The notes: a model not told the origin generated them from the letters alone. A stretch of 64,000 bases of DNA from Rhodanobacter sp. DHG33 (GCF_014843005.1 NZ_JACYXM010000004.1:374530-438529), one strand, 5' to 3'; positions 8,556 through 18,107 are shown, counted from the stretch's first letter. Numbers and translations are program-made.

Positions 8556-9170
8556 ATGAAGTTCCCGCGCGCTCCGCGTGTCGCCATGCTCTTGCTGTCA
8601 TTGGCCTGCGTCCTGCTGCTGGCCGGTTGCCAGCGCAGCGACGATCTGCCGTTCAAGCTCACCAACATCCGCGGGCACATGCCGGACCTGCAGTTCCAGC
8701 TCACCGACGACAACGGCAAGGCCGTGACCGCCGCCGACTATCGCGGCAAGGTGGCGCTGCTGTACTTCGGCTACACGCACTGCCCCGATGTCTGCCCGCT
8801 CACGCTGGCGCAGCTGCACGCGACGCTGCAGAAGCTGGGCCCGCAATCCAACGACGTGCGCATCCTGTTCGTCAGCGTCGATCCGGCGCGCGACACGCCC
8901 GCCGCACTGCACGCCTACGTCAACGCCTTCGACAAACACACCGTGGGCCTCACCGGCAGCCCCGGCGCGATCGAGGCGCTGAGCAAGCGCTACCGCTCCG
9001 CCTTCACCCGCGAGCCGTCCGGCGCGGGCGGCAATTACGAGGTCACCCACAGCTCGGCGATCTACGTGTTCGATCAGAACGGTCACGCACGCGTGCTCTC
9101 CGCCAATGCACCGCCGGAGGATCTGGTGCACGACCTCAAGCTGCTGCTGACCGGCGGGACTTCGCCGTGA
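8556..9170 (+). CDS. SCO1/SenC copper chaperone lipoprotein
   Basis: A 204-residue thioredoxin-fold protein that delivers copper to the CuA site of cytochrome c oxidase or acts as a thiol reductant. The start at 8556 gives a lipoprotein signal ending in LLLAGC with lipidated C25. The copper ligands are C76 and C80 in HCPDVCP and H165 in EVTHSSAIYVFD. Its stop overlaps the GTG start of the PCuAC gene (GTGA), so the two chaperones form a coupled pair. Confidence 0.93.
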   Translation: MKFPRAPRVAMLLLSLACVLLLAGCQRSDDLPFKLTNIRGHMPDLQFQLTDDNGKAVTAADYRGKVALLYFGYTHCPDVCPLTLAQLHATLQKLGPQSNDVRILFVSVDPARDTPAALHAYVNAFDKHTVGLTGSPGAIEALSKRYRSAFTREPSGAGGNYEVTHSSAIYVFDQNGHARVLSANAPPEDLVHDLKLLLTGGTSP

Positions 9171-9607
9171 AGCGCGGCTTCGCGTTGCTGGCCTGCGTGC
9201 TCTGCGCCGGACTCGTGCACGCCGGCACGGCGCCGCACGTCAGCGCCAGCCAGGCATGGATCCGCGTATTGCCTGGCGCCCTGCCGGCTGGCGCCTACGC
9301 GCTGCTGCGTAACGACGGCGACAAGCCCATCGCCCTGACCGGCGCCGACAGCGCCGCATACGGCATGGCGATGCTGCACCGGAGTTCGGAGACCGGCGGC
9401 ACCAGCCGCATGGCGATGGTCGACGCGATGCCGATTCCCGCCCATGGCACGCAGGCGCTCGCACCCGGCGGCTATCACCTGATGCTGATGGACGCGAAGC
9501 ACCCGGTGCAGCCCGGCGACACGGTGCGCATCACGCTGAAGTTCAGCGACGGTTCCACGTTGCCGGTGGATTTCGTCGCGCGGCCGGCCAGCGCGCTCGG
9601 CGGCTGA
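9167..9607 (+). CDS. periplasmic copper chaperone PCuAC
   Basis: A 146-residue secreted protein with an N-terminal signal (GFALLACVLCAGLVHAG). The fold carries the PCuAC copper-binding Met/His pattern: MAMLHRSS, then SRMAMVDAMP, then GGYHLMLMD. It is expected to bind Cu(I) in the periplasm and hand it to SCO or directly to oxidase CuA. The start is GTG, overlapping the SCO1 stop codon. It is convergent with the CtaG gene. Confidence 0.9.
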   Translation: MKRGFALLACVLCAGLVHAGTAPHVSASQAWIRVLPGALPAGAYALLRNDGDKPIALTGADSAAYGMAMLHRSSETGGTSRMAMVDAMPIPAHGTQALAPGGYHLMLMDAKHPVQPGDTVRITLKFSDGSTLPVDFVARPASALGG

Positions 9608-9688
9608 GCAAGCGAAAGAGCGGCGTGCCGTCTGCGAATCTGGCGTTTCGATTCGCCGGTCGCCGCGGGCGCACGCACTCCGGCGCTT

Positions 9689-10546
9689 TCAGTCGCGCGC
9701 CATGACCGGACGCCTCGTCTGCCACGTCTTGCGCGGCAGGCGCCCGCTGCGCGACAGCCGCAGCCACTGGCGCAGCGCCAGCAGCGCGCCGAAGGATTCG
9801 ATCAGCGCGGCAGGCACCCAGGTGATCACTCCGCCGACCATCTGCCCGGTGAGCACATTGAACGTGAATGCGCGGCCGCATATCTCGAAGATCGGATAGA
9901 GATCCGTGCGCGAGAACGTGACGATGGCGCCGGCGAGGATCTGCGGCGCCATGGTGATGCCCGGGGACAGCACGCGCATACCCGCCCCCATGCGTCCGGG
10001 CGGATGCGGGCGATGGTCGACGACCAGCGACCAGTAGATCAGGCCGCTGAGCAGCATCGTCCAGTTCATGAAGCGGTAGACGCGCCAGTCCAGCATGGCC
10101 AGCGTCTGCATCGACGGCACCAGCCAGATCAGCACGAAGAACACGAACAGCACCGACGCCACCATCGGCTGGAACAGCACGCCGCCGACCACCCGCCACG
10201 GCCACGAACGCCGCAGTGTCTTCAGCCAGCGCAACCGCCAGCGCAGCGGCAGGCCGGCGCGCATTACGCCGGCCGGATACGAGGCGCAGATCAGCATCGG
10301 CGTGAGGTGATGCAGCAACAACTGCTGCAGGCGGTGCACGAGGAACTCGTGCTCCGCATAGAAATCGAGATAGGTCTGCAGCGTGAGCCAGATGATGGCC
10401 ATGCCGGTCCAGAACGCCGCACGCCGCGCGAAGCTCACGCGGAGGCGTCGGCTGCCGCGCCAGTACAGCACGCCGGCCACGAGGAAACTCGCGAGGAACA
10501 CCCACGAGAACTCCCACGGCACGAGCCATTTCAGCAGCGTCGCCAT
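9689..10546 (-). CDS. CtaG-type (Caa3) cytochrome c oxidase assembly factor
   Basis: A 285-residue polytopic membrane protein with about seven helices matching the Caa3_CtaG family. A conserved His-rich stretch, HEFLVHRLQQLLLHHLTPML, lies near residues 67-86 and is a likely copper site. The start ATG overlaps the stop of the GldG-like gene by one base. The gene ends a four-gene operon with an ABC transporter and is convergent with the SCO1/PCuAC pair, which supports a role in copper delivery to a heme-copper oxidase. Confidence 0.85.
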   Translation of the reverse strand: MATLLKWLVPWEFSWVFLASFLVAGVLYWRGSRRLRVSFARRAAFWTGMAIIWLTLQTYLDFYAEHEFLVHRLQQLLLHHLTPMLICASYPAGVMRAGLPLRWRLRWLKTLRRSWPWRVVGGVLFQPMVASVLFVFFVLIWLVPSMQTLAMLDWRVYRFMNWTMLLSGLIYWSLVVDHRPHPPGRMGAGMRVLSPGITMAPQILAGAIVTFSRTDLYPIFEICGRAFTFNVLTGQMVGGVITWVPAALIESFGALLALRQWLRLSRSGRLPRKTWQTRRPVMARD

Positions 10547-12465
10547 CACCTGCGTCGCCGGTTGCGACGGGTGCGCCGCCAGCCGTACAGCAGTCCCAGC
10601 AGCGCTACCAACGCAGGCACCAGCACGATGTTGATGACCTTCAGCCGTATCCCTAGCGCATCGATCTCGGCATTGAGCTGGTGCTGCACGTCGCGCAGTT
10701 CCTTGTTGATCGCCAGCTGGCGCCGGCGGAACTGCTCGATTTCCTGACGCTGCTCGGCGCCCACGCTGCCGGCATGGCTGCCGACCTTGCCCGGCTGCAG
10801 TTCTTCCAGCCGCTGCCGCGTCTCGGCCAGTTCTCGCTCCAGCTCCTGCTCTTTCTGCAGGAACTTCTGGTCGGCCACGCTGCGCAAGGCCTCCACGCGC
10901 GTGAACGGACGCTGCGACGTGGAACGGCCGCGTATCGACAGCAACGCCGAGGAGCCGCTGAGGTTGTCCACCAGGTTGCCCAGGAATTCGCCGTTGTTGG
11001 CGAACGGCTGCATCACGACCTGGCCGAGCATCGTTTGCGGCACCACCCATAGGCGGTCGCTGAGCAGGTCGGTGTCGGCGACCAGGATCACCTCGTCGCC
11101 GGGCGCGGACTGCGCCAGGTGTCCGGGCTGTTTCGCGCGTTCCGGGAACGCACTGACGAAACTGCCGCGCAGGCGTGCGGCCAGCACGTAGTTGGTGTTG
11201 TCCGGCTTGTAGTCCTGCAGGAGCAGCGACGGATTGCCGTCCGCCTGCAGCACACGCTGCACCGGCATCACCTCGGCATCGGTCGTGCTCTGCAGCAGCG
11301 GTATCAGCCGTGTATTCGCACTGCCCTCGAGGTCGAAGTGCCCGGCGGTCGAGAGGTCGAGGCGCTGCAGGCTCGCCGTGACCACGTCGTCGCGGTTGAG
11401 CTGCTGCGTATCCAGCCCGAGCATGGCCGGATGGCTGACGCTGTTGCCGCCCAGCTCGATGCTCAGCGCATGCGAGCGGTCGAGCACCACGGCGTGCGGG
11501 TCGTAGCGCACGCCCCAGGCCGCGAACAGGCGCGGCAGGTCGGAGCTGCGGTCGGGCAACGCACCGGCAGCCGGATCGCCCTGCGCATCGTCCATCTCCG
11601 CGTCGGGGTCGACGAACACCACCAGGTGGCCGCCGCGCAGCACGTACTGGTCGATCGCATACAGCGCGTCGTCCGACAGGTGTTTCGGATGAATCAGCAG
11701 CAGCACGCTGATGTCTTTGCCCACCTGCTTAAGACTGGCGGGGTCCAGGGTCTGCACGTCGAACAGCTGGTCCAGCTGCTGCACGGCCACCCACGGCTGC
11801 TGGCCCAGCACCGGGTTGCCTTCCACCGGCAGCGAGCTGATGACGCCGATGTGCTGCTTGCTGGGCTGGTTGAGCTCATACAGCAGCTTGGCGATGTCGT
11901 ATTCGAGGAAGGACTCGCGCGTCGGGTCGAAGAACGGCACCGCCAGCGAACGCTCTGGCGCCGCGCTCTCGGCCCCGTCGCCGTCGACGTCGGCGGAGTA
12001 CACACTGCCGGCGAGGCCGAAGAACACCCGCTCGCCGTTGCTGCCGCCGCTGAAAGGCGTGAGGCCCACGCTTTCCGCGCTGGCCTCGTCGTCCGAATAC
12101 GGCACCGGATCGATCACCTGCAGCTGCACGCGCCCGTGCGAACGCGCGGCGATCTCCTGCAGCGTGTCGCGCACGCGCTGTTCGTAGCTGCGCAGCTTGG
12201 GCAGGTCGCGGGTGGCGTGCTCCGAGAAATACAGCGTAAGCCGGATGGGTCGCTGCAAACCTTCGACGATCTGCACGGTGCCGGGCGAGAGCGTGTAAAG
12301 ACGGTCGGCGGTGAGATCGATGCGCCGCACGCGCAACCAGTGTCCGCTCGACACAATCAGCGAGACGAACACGAGGGTCAGCAGCGCCAGCGCCGCATAG
12401 ATCGCTGCGCGCCGGCTCACGCGCAGCGGGCTGGTGAACGCTTTCGGCAATTGCATGCGGGCCAT
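10546..12465 (-). CDS. GldG-like ABC transporter auxiliary protein
   Basis: A 639-residue protein with a membrane helix near residues 22-42, a large extracytoplasmic domain of the ABC_transp_aux/GldG type (DLTADRLYTLSPGTVQIVEGL just after the helix), an acidic and heptad-like segment around residues 540-590 (KEQELERELAETRQRLEEL) and a C-terminal helix near residues 612-630 followed by an Arg-rich tail. GldG pairs with GldF-type permeases in Bacteroidetes gliding, but this family is also common in non-gliding proteobacteria. It overlaps both neighbours by one base. Confidence 0.85.
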   Translation of the reverse strand: MARMQLPKAFTSPLRVSRRAAIYAALALLTLVFVSLIVSSGHWLRVRRIDLTADRLYTLSPGTVQIVEGLQRPIRLTLYFSEHATRDLPKLRSYEQRVRDTLQEIAARSHGRVQLQVIDPVPYSDDEASAESVGLTPFSGGSNGERVFFGLAGSVYSADVDGDGAESAAPERSLAVPFFDPTRESFLEYDIAKLLYELNQPSKQHIGVISSLPVEGNPVLGQQPWVAVQQLDQLFDVQTLDPASLKQVGKDISVLLLIHPKHLSDDALYAIDQYVLRGGHLVVFVDPDAEMDDAQGDPAAGALPDRSSDLPRLFAAWGVRYDPHAVVLDRSHALSIELGGNSVSHPAMLGLDTQQLNRDDVVTASLQRLDLSTAGHFDLEGSANTRLIPLLQSTTDAEVMPVQRVLQADGNPSLLLQDYKPDNTNYVLAARLRGSFVSAFPERAKQPGHLAQSAPGDEVILVADTDLLSDRLWVVPQTMLGQVVMQPFANNGEFLGNLVDNLSGSSALLSIRGRSTSQRPFTRVEALRSVADQKFLQKEQELERELAETRQRLEELQPGKVGSHAGSVGAEQRQEIEQFRRRQLAINKELRDVQHQLNAEIDALGIRLKVINIVLVPALVALLGLLYGWRRTRRNRRRR

Positions 12466-13199
12466 CAGCGCACCCGCTTCAGTTCGAGCAGCAACACGCC
12501 GGCGACCAGCCAGCCGATGATGCTGAGTGCGAAATAGGCCACGTCACGCAAGTCCAGCACGCCGCGCGCGATCGCCTCGAAATGCCGCAGCATGCTGAGG
12601 TAGGCCAGTGCGTTGATGAGCCTGCGCGGCAGCGCGCCGGAGAAGAAGTCCAGCACCTGCGGCTGCCCGGCCAGGATCAGCAGCACGCAGACCACCGCGG
12701 TGAGCACGAAGGCCACCACCTGGCTGCGGGTGAGCGCGGACAGGCAGGCGCCGATCGCCACGAAGCTGCCCGCCATCAGCCAGCTCGCGAGGTACCCCGC
12801 GAAGATCACGCCGTTGTCGGGCGTGCCGAGATAGTTCACGGTGAGCCAGATCGGGAAGGTCAACGCCAGCGCCAACCCGATGAACAGCCATGCCGCGAGG
12901 AACTTGCCCAGCATGGCCTGCCACAGCGTCTGCGGCAGCGTCAGCAGCAGTTCCAGCGTGCCGCCCTTGGCCTCCTCCGCCCACATGCGCATGGTGACCG
13001 CAGGCACCAGGATCAGGTACAGCCAAGGGTGCATCATGAAGAACGGCTGCAGATCGGCCTGCCCGCGTTCGTAGAAGTCGCCGGTGTAGAACGTGAGGAT
13101 GCCCGCCAGCACCAGGAAGATCACCAGGAACACCCAGGCCAGCGGCGTCACGAAAAAGCTGCGCAGCTCGCGCCGCATCACCGCGTTGACCGGGCTCAT
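12465..13199 (-). CDS. ABC-2 type transporter permease (GldF-like)
   Basis: A 244-residue integral membrane protein with about six helices. It begins MSPVNAVMRRELRSFFVTPL, typical of COG1277 permeases with the early elbow helix RELRSFF, and carries WAEEAKGGTLELLLTLP, the conserved GTLE-type coupling segment. It overlaps the ATPase gene by four bases (ATGA) and the GldG-like gene by one base, so the three are translated as a unit. The cargo is unknown. Confidence 0.9.
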   Translation of the reverse strand: MSPVNAVMRRELRSFFVTPLAWVFLVIFLVLAGILTFYTGDFYERGQADLQPFFMMHPWLYLILVPAVTMRMWAEEAKGGTLELLLTLPQTLWQAMLGKFLAAWLFIGLALALTFPIWLTVNYLGTPDNGVIFAGYLASWLMAGSFVAIGACLSALTRSQVVAFVLTAVVCVLLILAGQPQVLDFFSGALPRRLINALAYLSMLRHFEAIARGVLDLRDVAYFALSIIGWLVAGVLLLELKRVR

Positions 13200-14131
13200 G
13201 CCTGCGCTCCCTGCGGCGCGGTGGTGATCTGGCGGAACACCTCGTCCAGCCGGCCGCGTTCGAGCTGGATCTCGGAAACCTCCAGCCCCTGCTCGCGCAA
13301 CAGCTGCTCCACCGGCTCCAGAATGCGTGCGCCGGGTTTCGGGAACACGGTGATGCGCCCGTCCAGCGGATCCACCTCGATCGCCGCCACCTGCGGCAGC
13401 CGTCCCAGCATTTCCTGCGACACGCCGCTGCCCGGCGCGCTGAACGACACGGCTCCGTGGTAGCGCGACCGCGCCTCCAGCTCGGCCGGCGTGGCGTCGG
13501 CCTGCAGGCGGCCGTGCGCGAGAATCACCACGCGGTTGCACAGCGCATGCACTTCCTCCAGCAGGTGCGTGGAGATCAGGATGGTGCGCTCGCGCGCCAT
13601 CGCGTCGATCAGCTGGCGCACGGTGTGCTTCTGGTTCGGGTCGAGGCCGTCGGTGGGTTCGTCCAGCATCAGCACCGGCGGATCGTGCAGGATCGCCTGC
13701 GCCAGTCCCACGCGCCGGCGCAGGCCCTTGGACAGCGTGTCGATGCCGGCCTCCAGCACGTCTTCGAGCTGCAGCCAGCCCACCACCTCGTCGAAGCGGC
13801 GGCGCCCCACGTCCGCGCCGAGCCGGCGCATGCGCGCGATGAACACCAGGAACTCGCGTACCGTCATCTCGCCGTAGCTGGGCGCGCCCTCCGGCAGGTA
13901 GCCCAGCGCGCGACGGGCCGCCAGCGGCTCGCGCTGCACGTCGTGCCCGCAGACCCGCGCCGTGCCGGCGCTGGGCGCGAGGAAGCCCGCGATCATGCGC
14001 ATGGCGGTCGATTTGCCCGCGCCGTTGGGACCGAGCAACCCCAGCACCTGCCCCGGCTCGGCGCGGATGCTCAGCGCGTCCACCGCGGTGAAGTTGCCGT
14101 AGCGGCGGGTGAGTCGTTCGGTTTCGATCAT
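13196..14131 (-). CDS. ABC transporter ATP-binding protein
   Basis: A 311-residue ATPase. Walker A is GPNGAGKS at residues 34-41, the signature is LSKGLRRR at 133-140, Walker B is VLMLDEP at 153-159, and the H-loop is in LISTHLLEE. After the core nucleotide domain there is a C-terminal extension of about 95 residues, common in GldA/CcmA-like proteins. The start at 14131 (MIETERLTRRYG) is chosen because residues further upstream are not conserved. It is the first gene of the operon that ends with CtaG. Confidence 0.92.
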   Translation of the reverse strand: MIETERLTRRYGNFTAVDALSIRAEPGQVLGLLGPNGAGKSTAMRMIAGFLAPSAGTARVCGHDVQREPLAARRALGYLPEGAPSYGEMTVREFLVFIARMRRLGADVGRRRFDEVVGWLQLEDVLEAGIDTLSKGLRRRVGLAQAILHDPPVLMLDEPTDGLDPNQKHTVRQLIDAMARERTILISTHLLEEVHALCNRVVILAHGRLQADATPAELEARSRYHGAVSFSAPGSGVSQEMLGRLPQVAAIEVDPLDGRITVFPKPGARILEPVEQLLREQGLEVSEIQLERGRLDEVFRQITTAPQGAQA

Positions 14132-14252
14132 GGCGTGGCAGGCAAAGGGATCACCGCAATGTACCGCATGAGGCGCGGAAGGTTCCTTCGTGCATCGAAA
14201 CGGCAGCACTGCCGTCCCGCATGCCATCGGAGCAGCGCCGAGTGCGGGCAAT

Positions 14253-14282
14253 AAAAAAGGCCCTTCGCGAGGAAGGGCCTTT
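14253..14282 (-). terminator. rho-independent terminator after the SRPBCC gene
   Basis: On the minus strand an 11-bp stem (AAAGGCCCTTC with GAAGGGCCTTT, 5-base loop) is followed by a run of six T. It lies about 20 bases past the SRPBCC gene stop, upstream of the ABC operon. The complementary run on the other strand is only T3. Confidence 0.85.
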
Positions 14283-14301
14283 CGGTGAAGCGGGAGCGGA
14301 C

Positions 14302-15732
14302 TCAGTGCTTGCCGTGATGCTTGGCCGGGTGCTTGGCCTCAGGCTTGGCCGCGGGCGCGGGCGCCGCTGCCGGGGCCGTGCTGGCCGGGGCCGGGGCGCT
14401 GCCGGCGCTGGCCGGAGCCGCCGCCGTGCCGGAGCTGGCCGGGGCGGTGTCCAGGGTCGGCTGCTTGATGCCTGCGGCCTGCTCCGGGGTCTGGTCCGGC
14501 GCATTGGTGATCGGCAGGTACACGTCGTACTCGGGGTAGCTCGTGATGTTGCCCTGTGCGTCCTTCACGGCCGGCTTGGCTTCGATGTCGTAGCTGCGGT
14601 TCGCCGTTTCGTCGAACTTGTAGCCATGGGTCAGTGCATAGGCCTTCAGCTCGTCGCGGGTCGAGCGCACGCCGACGAAGGTGCCGTTCCACACGCCTTC
14701 GAGTGCGGGACCACCGAACGCCAGGGTGGCGCGGACGTCGCCATCGACCACCAGGCGGCCCAGCGTGTCATGGTCGCCCGGATTCAGCGCGGCGGGAGCA
14801 GCCGGCGTGGCCGCGGTGCCGGCATCGGCCGGCAGCGCGTTCGCGGCGGGCGGGGTCGGCGGGGTGAGCTGCTGGGTCTGGCCGTTGACGTTGATGCTGC
14901 TCGAGTCGATCGGCATCGCCACGTCGAAGCTGTACTCGGTATCGCCGTAGTTCGTGGTGAACACGATGCGCGGGCCGGTGACGTTCACGCCCAGCTTCTT
15001 CGCCGTGGCCAGGATCGCCGCAACGGACTTGCTGACGGCGTCGTTGTAGGCGTCGTTGCCGTCCTTGATCTGGATCGTGACGGGCACCAGCAGCACCGGG
15101 GCCTGCTCGGTCTGGCGGATGTACGGAATCAGGTTGCCGTAGTTGACGTTCGGCACCGAAGCCAGCACGTTCTGCACGTTGTTGAGGCCGTACTGGATGA
15201 ACGCGTCGGGATCGCCGTGGATGTACAGGTTGGCGAAGCGGTTCACCAGGTTCCAGCCGTACTTCACGTCATACGACCAGGTGATGTTGGTGAGCTGGTT
15301 GCGGTTGCCCTGGCGCTCCAGCGCGATGGTGAAGGTCTTGTCGTAGCCCTTCCAGTTGTTGTCCAGGTCCCACACGATCTGCGCGGTCTTGGCGGTACCG
15401 TCGACCTTGTCGAAATCCGGGGTGGCACTGTCGATGGTCAGCGAGCCGTTGCCCACGGTGACATTGCTGCTGTTCCAGCTCACCTCGGCGCCGGGGCCAT
15501 AGGCCTTGCCGGAATAGGTGTACTTGATGTCCGGGTCGCTCGAGGTCAGCACCGAGTACTCGGGCAGGCGGTGGAAATTGTCCAGCACGTCATAGACCTG
15601 GCGCATGTCCTTGCCAACCACCATCGAGCGCTCGATGTGGCCGCTGCCGGGCATTACCACCGCAGCGAGCACGCCGATGCCGACGACGATGGCGCACGCC
15701 GCCAAGAATTCAAGAACACGATCACGCATCAT
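14302..15732 (-). CDS. membrane-anchored SRPBCC (START-like) protein with Ala/Pro-rich and His/Lys-rich tail
   Basis: A 476-residue protein with one N-terminal helix (about residues 8-25, EFLAACAIVVGIGVLAAVV) and then an exported region. The first half looks like a polyketide-cyclase/SRPBCC domain (KDMRQVYDVLDNFHRLPEYS opens it); a second region around residues 230-320 may be a GyrI-like effector-binding domain. The last 70 residues are low-complexity Ala/Pro ending in a His/Lys motif, KPEAKHPAKHHGKH. GGAGA precedes the start. The ligand is unknown; the tail could contact metal or peptidoglycan. Confidence 0.8.
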   Translation of the reverse strand: MMRDRVLEFLAACAIVVGIGVLAAVVMPGSGHIERSMVVGKDMRQVYDVLDNFHRLPEYSVLTSSDPDIKYTYSGKAYGPGAEVSWNSSNVTVGNGSLTIDSATPDFDKVDGTAKTAQIVWDLDNNWKGYDKTFTIALERQGNRNQLTNITWSYDVKYGWNLVNRFANLYIHGDPDAFIQYGLNNVQNVLASVPNVNYGNLIPYIRQTEQAPVLLVPVTIQIKDGNDAYNDAVSKSVAAILATAKKLGVNVTGPRIVFTTNYGDTEYSFDVAMPIDSSSINVNGQTQQLTPPTPPAANALPADAGTAATPAAPAALNPGDHDTLGRLVVDGDVRATLAFGGPALEGVWNGTFVGVRSTRDELKAYALTHGYKFDETANRSYDIEAKPAVKDAQGNITSYPEYDVYLPITNAPDQTPEQAAGIKQPTLDTAPASSGTAAAPASAGSAPAPASTAPAAAPAPAAKPEAKHPAKHHGKH

Positions 15733-15994
15733 TCCAAGGTCTCCGAGCGTCTGTACGCGGTACTCAGTGTTGCCCCAGCCATCGCGCGAACCTGACGGTG
15801 GCTCGATCGCGGTAAAAGACGGGGTCGGCAAGTGCCGAAGCTCTGGATGGTACTGGTTCAGGCGCCGGAACGCCATCGGGCCACGATCGGCCATTTGGAC
15901 GGCCGCAAGTCATTGTTGCGGCAGGCTTGCCGACTCGCTGCGGCATCGCGCCGCCGCATCGTCCGCAAGCGCACGGGGCCCGCCGCGCAAGGCC

Positions 15995-16636
15995 TCAGAC
16001 GATGCCCAGTTCCAGCGCCTTCAGCACCGCCCGGGTACGGTCGCGCACGCCCAGCTTGGAGAGGATGTTGGAGACGTGGTTCTTCACCGTGCCCTCGGCC
16101 ACCTTCAGCGAGTTGGCGATCTCCTTGTTGGAGTAGCCGCCGGAGAGCAGGCGCAGGATTTCCGTCTCGCGCTCGGTGAGCGGGTCGGGTTGTTCCAGGC
16201 TGGTGAACTGGTTCTGCATGCGGCCCACGCCGGCCAGCAGGCGCTGGGTAACCATCGGCGCCACCAGCGAGCCGCCCGCGGCCACGGTGCGCACCGCTTC
16301 CACCAGTTGTTCCAGCGAGACGTCCTTGAGCAGGTACCCGCGCGCGCCGGCTTTCAGGCCCTGCAGCACCAGCTGGTCGTCGTCGAACGTGGTGAGGATG
16401 ATGGTCGGCGGCAACTCGTTGCGCCCGGACAGCGCCTGCAGCACTTCCAGGCCGCTCATGTTCGGCATGCGCAGGTCCAGCAGCACCACGTCGGGCTTGA
16501 CGCGCGGGATCTCCTGCACCGCCTGCGCGCCGTCGGCGCACTCGGCCACCACGCGGATGTCCTGGGCCAGATCGAGCAGCGAGCGCACACCCTGGCGCAC
16601 CAGGTTCTGGTCATCGACGAGACAGACGGAAATCAT
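15995..16636 (-). CDS. NarL/FixJ-family response regulator
   Basis: A 213-residue regulator with an N-terminal receiver and a C-terminal LuxR-type HTH. Acidic-pocket residues D8/D9, phospho-acceptor D54 (VVLLDLRMP), T82 and K104 are present. The HTH spans about residues 148-205 (LTERETEILRLLSGGYSNKEIANSL). It lies 121 bases downstream of the histidine kinase gene on the same strand and is its probable partner. The regulated genes are not evident from the window. Confidence 0.93.
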   Translation of the reverse strand: MISVCLVDDQNLVRQGVRSLLDLAQDIRVVAECADGAQAVQEIPRVKPDVVLLDLRMPNMSGLEVLQALSGRNELPPTIILTTFDDDQLVLQGLKAGARGYLLKDVSLEQLVEAVRTVAAGGSLVAPMVTQRLLAGVGRMQNQFTSLEQPDPLTERETEILRLLSGGYSNKEIANSLKVAEGTVKNHVSNILSKLGVRDRTRAVLKALELGIV

Positions 16637-16757
16637 CGCGGATCCTCGAAACGGTCGTCCTGCCGGCGCGGCGGCAGGCAGCAAGGGGAACAATGCGGCT
16701 TTCGAGCCGGAACATTCTGGCATGCGGAAACCGGGCGGAGCGAACCGGAAACGTGCA

Positions 16758-17990
16758 TCACGGCACACTCAATGCGGGCGGCTCGACGCGCGACGGCGCG
16801 TGCGCCAGCTCCGGCTGCTCGCCCAGCGGCAACCGTACGGTAAGCGCGAAGCCTTCTCCCGGCGCGGTTTCCAGCACCAGGCTGCCGCCGAATTCGGCCA
16901 GCCGCTCGCGCATGCCCGACAGGCCGTTGCCTGCCGCCGGCTGCACCGCGCCACGGCCGTCGTCGCGCGCATGCAGGCCCAGCAGGCTGGGCCCGGCATA
17001 GGCAAAGGTCAGCCACAGGTTACGCGCGCCGGCATGCTTGGCGGCATTGGTGATGATTTCCTGCGCACAGCGCAGCAGCACCTGCGCGCGACGCGGATCC
17101 TCCACGCTGAAACGCGGCGGCATCGACACCTGCACGTTCAGGCCCGGTACGCCCTCGGTCAGGCTGCGCAGCGCCTGGGTCAGGTCGATCGCGTCGTCCT
17201 GGCGCAGCTCGCTCACCGCCTCGCGCACGTCGGCCAGCAAATGCTTGGCGGTGGCCTGCGCCTTGCGCACGTGCGCGCCGGCATCCTCGTTGCAGACGTG
17301 GCTGGCGACTTCCAGGTTCAGGCTCAAGGCCGTGAGGTGGTGGCCGATCAGGTCGTGCAGCTCGCGCGCGATGCGCATGCGCTCGGCCAGCCGGCTGGAT
17401 TCGGCCAGCAGCGCGCGGGTGGCGCGCAGCTCCGTGTTGAGCCGCCGCAAGGCCTCGCGCTCGTCGGTCTGCCGGCTCGCCACCATCGACGCGACGAAGG
17501 CCAGCGCGCAGATGCCCAGGTAGATGATGGTCTGCAGGAAGGCCAGCGCCAGCGAGGGGTATTCCGGGAAGCGCGTGAACACCGCCACCAGGCAGGCGTT
17601 CTGCAGCACCATGCACAGCACGCCCAGCCAGAACGGCAGCAGCCACGGCAGCACCATCGCCATCACCGCCAGGAACATCGCGGTGATGCCGCTGTGGCTG
17701 TACCAGCCGATCGCCATCGACGCGAGCGTCATCAGCATCAGGCCGAGCAGGCGCAGGCCGAGGTGGCGGCGCGAACCGAGGTCGTAGGTCACCGCCCAAT
17801 ACAGCACGCCGAACACCAGGTAGCAGAGCGACCACAGCGGCAAGGCGAAATCGGAACGGTGCAGCAGGCTCAGGCGATCGGTCGCCCAATGCGTGAGCAG
17901 CGGCGTGCCCACACACAGATAGGTGAACAATCCGGCAAAGCGCAGTAGCCGGATATGGCTGAAATTGACCTGGAACATGCCGTGCATCAT
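16758..17990 (-). CDS. NarL-type sensor histidine kinase (HisKA_3)
   Basis: A 410-residue sensor with about six N-terminal membrane helices (residues 15-172) forming a 5TM/7TM-like input region without a periplasmic domain. A short coiled coil follows, then the HisKA_3 dimerisation domain with phospho-acceptor H212 in ARELHDLIGHHLTAL. The HATPase_c domain shows the N-box QEIITNAAKHAGA and G-box DDGRG and GNGLSGMRERL. Two adjacent ATG codons start it (17990 or 17987). The topology resembles DesK-class kinases that sense the membrane. Confidence 0.9.
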   Translation of the reverse strand: MMHGMFQVNFSHIRLLRFAGLFTYLCVGTPLLTHWATDRLSLLHRSDFALPLWSLCYLVFGVLYWAVTYDLGSRRHLGLRLLGLMLMTLASMAIGWYSHSGITAMFLAVMAMVLPWLLPFWLGVLCMVLQNACLVAVFTRFPEYPSLALAFLQTIIYLGICALAFVASMVASRQTDEREALRRLNTELRATRALLAESSRLAERMRIARELHDLIGHHLTALSLNLEVASHVCNEDAGAHVRKAQATAKHLLADVREAVSELRQDDAIDLTQALRSLTEGVPGLNVQVSMPPRFSVEDPRRAQVLLRCAQEIITNAAKHAGARNLWLTFAYAGPSLLGLHARDDGRGAVQPAAGNGLSGMRERLAEFGGSLVLETAPGEGFALTVRLPLGEQPELAHAPSRVEPPALSVP

Positions 17991-18107
17991 TGGACACCCG
18001 CCGGGCCTGCGCAATGCGCGGGAAGTCATCCCTGCCGAAAGGCACGCAGCCGTTTTACGGCGTCTTTACATGTGGCAACGCGAGGTGTACCCCCGCCGGG
18101 TGCATGC

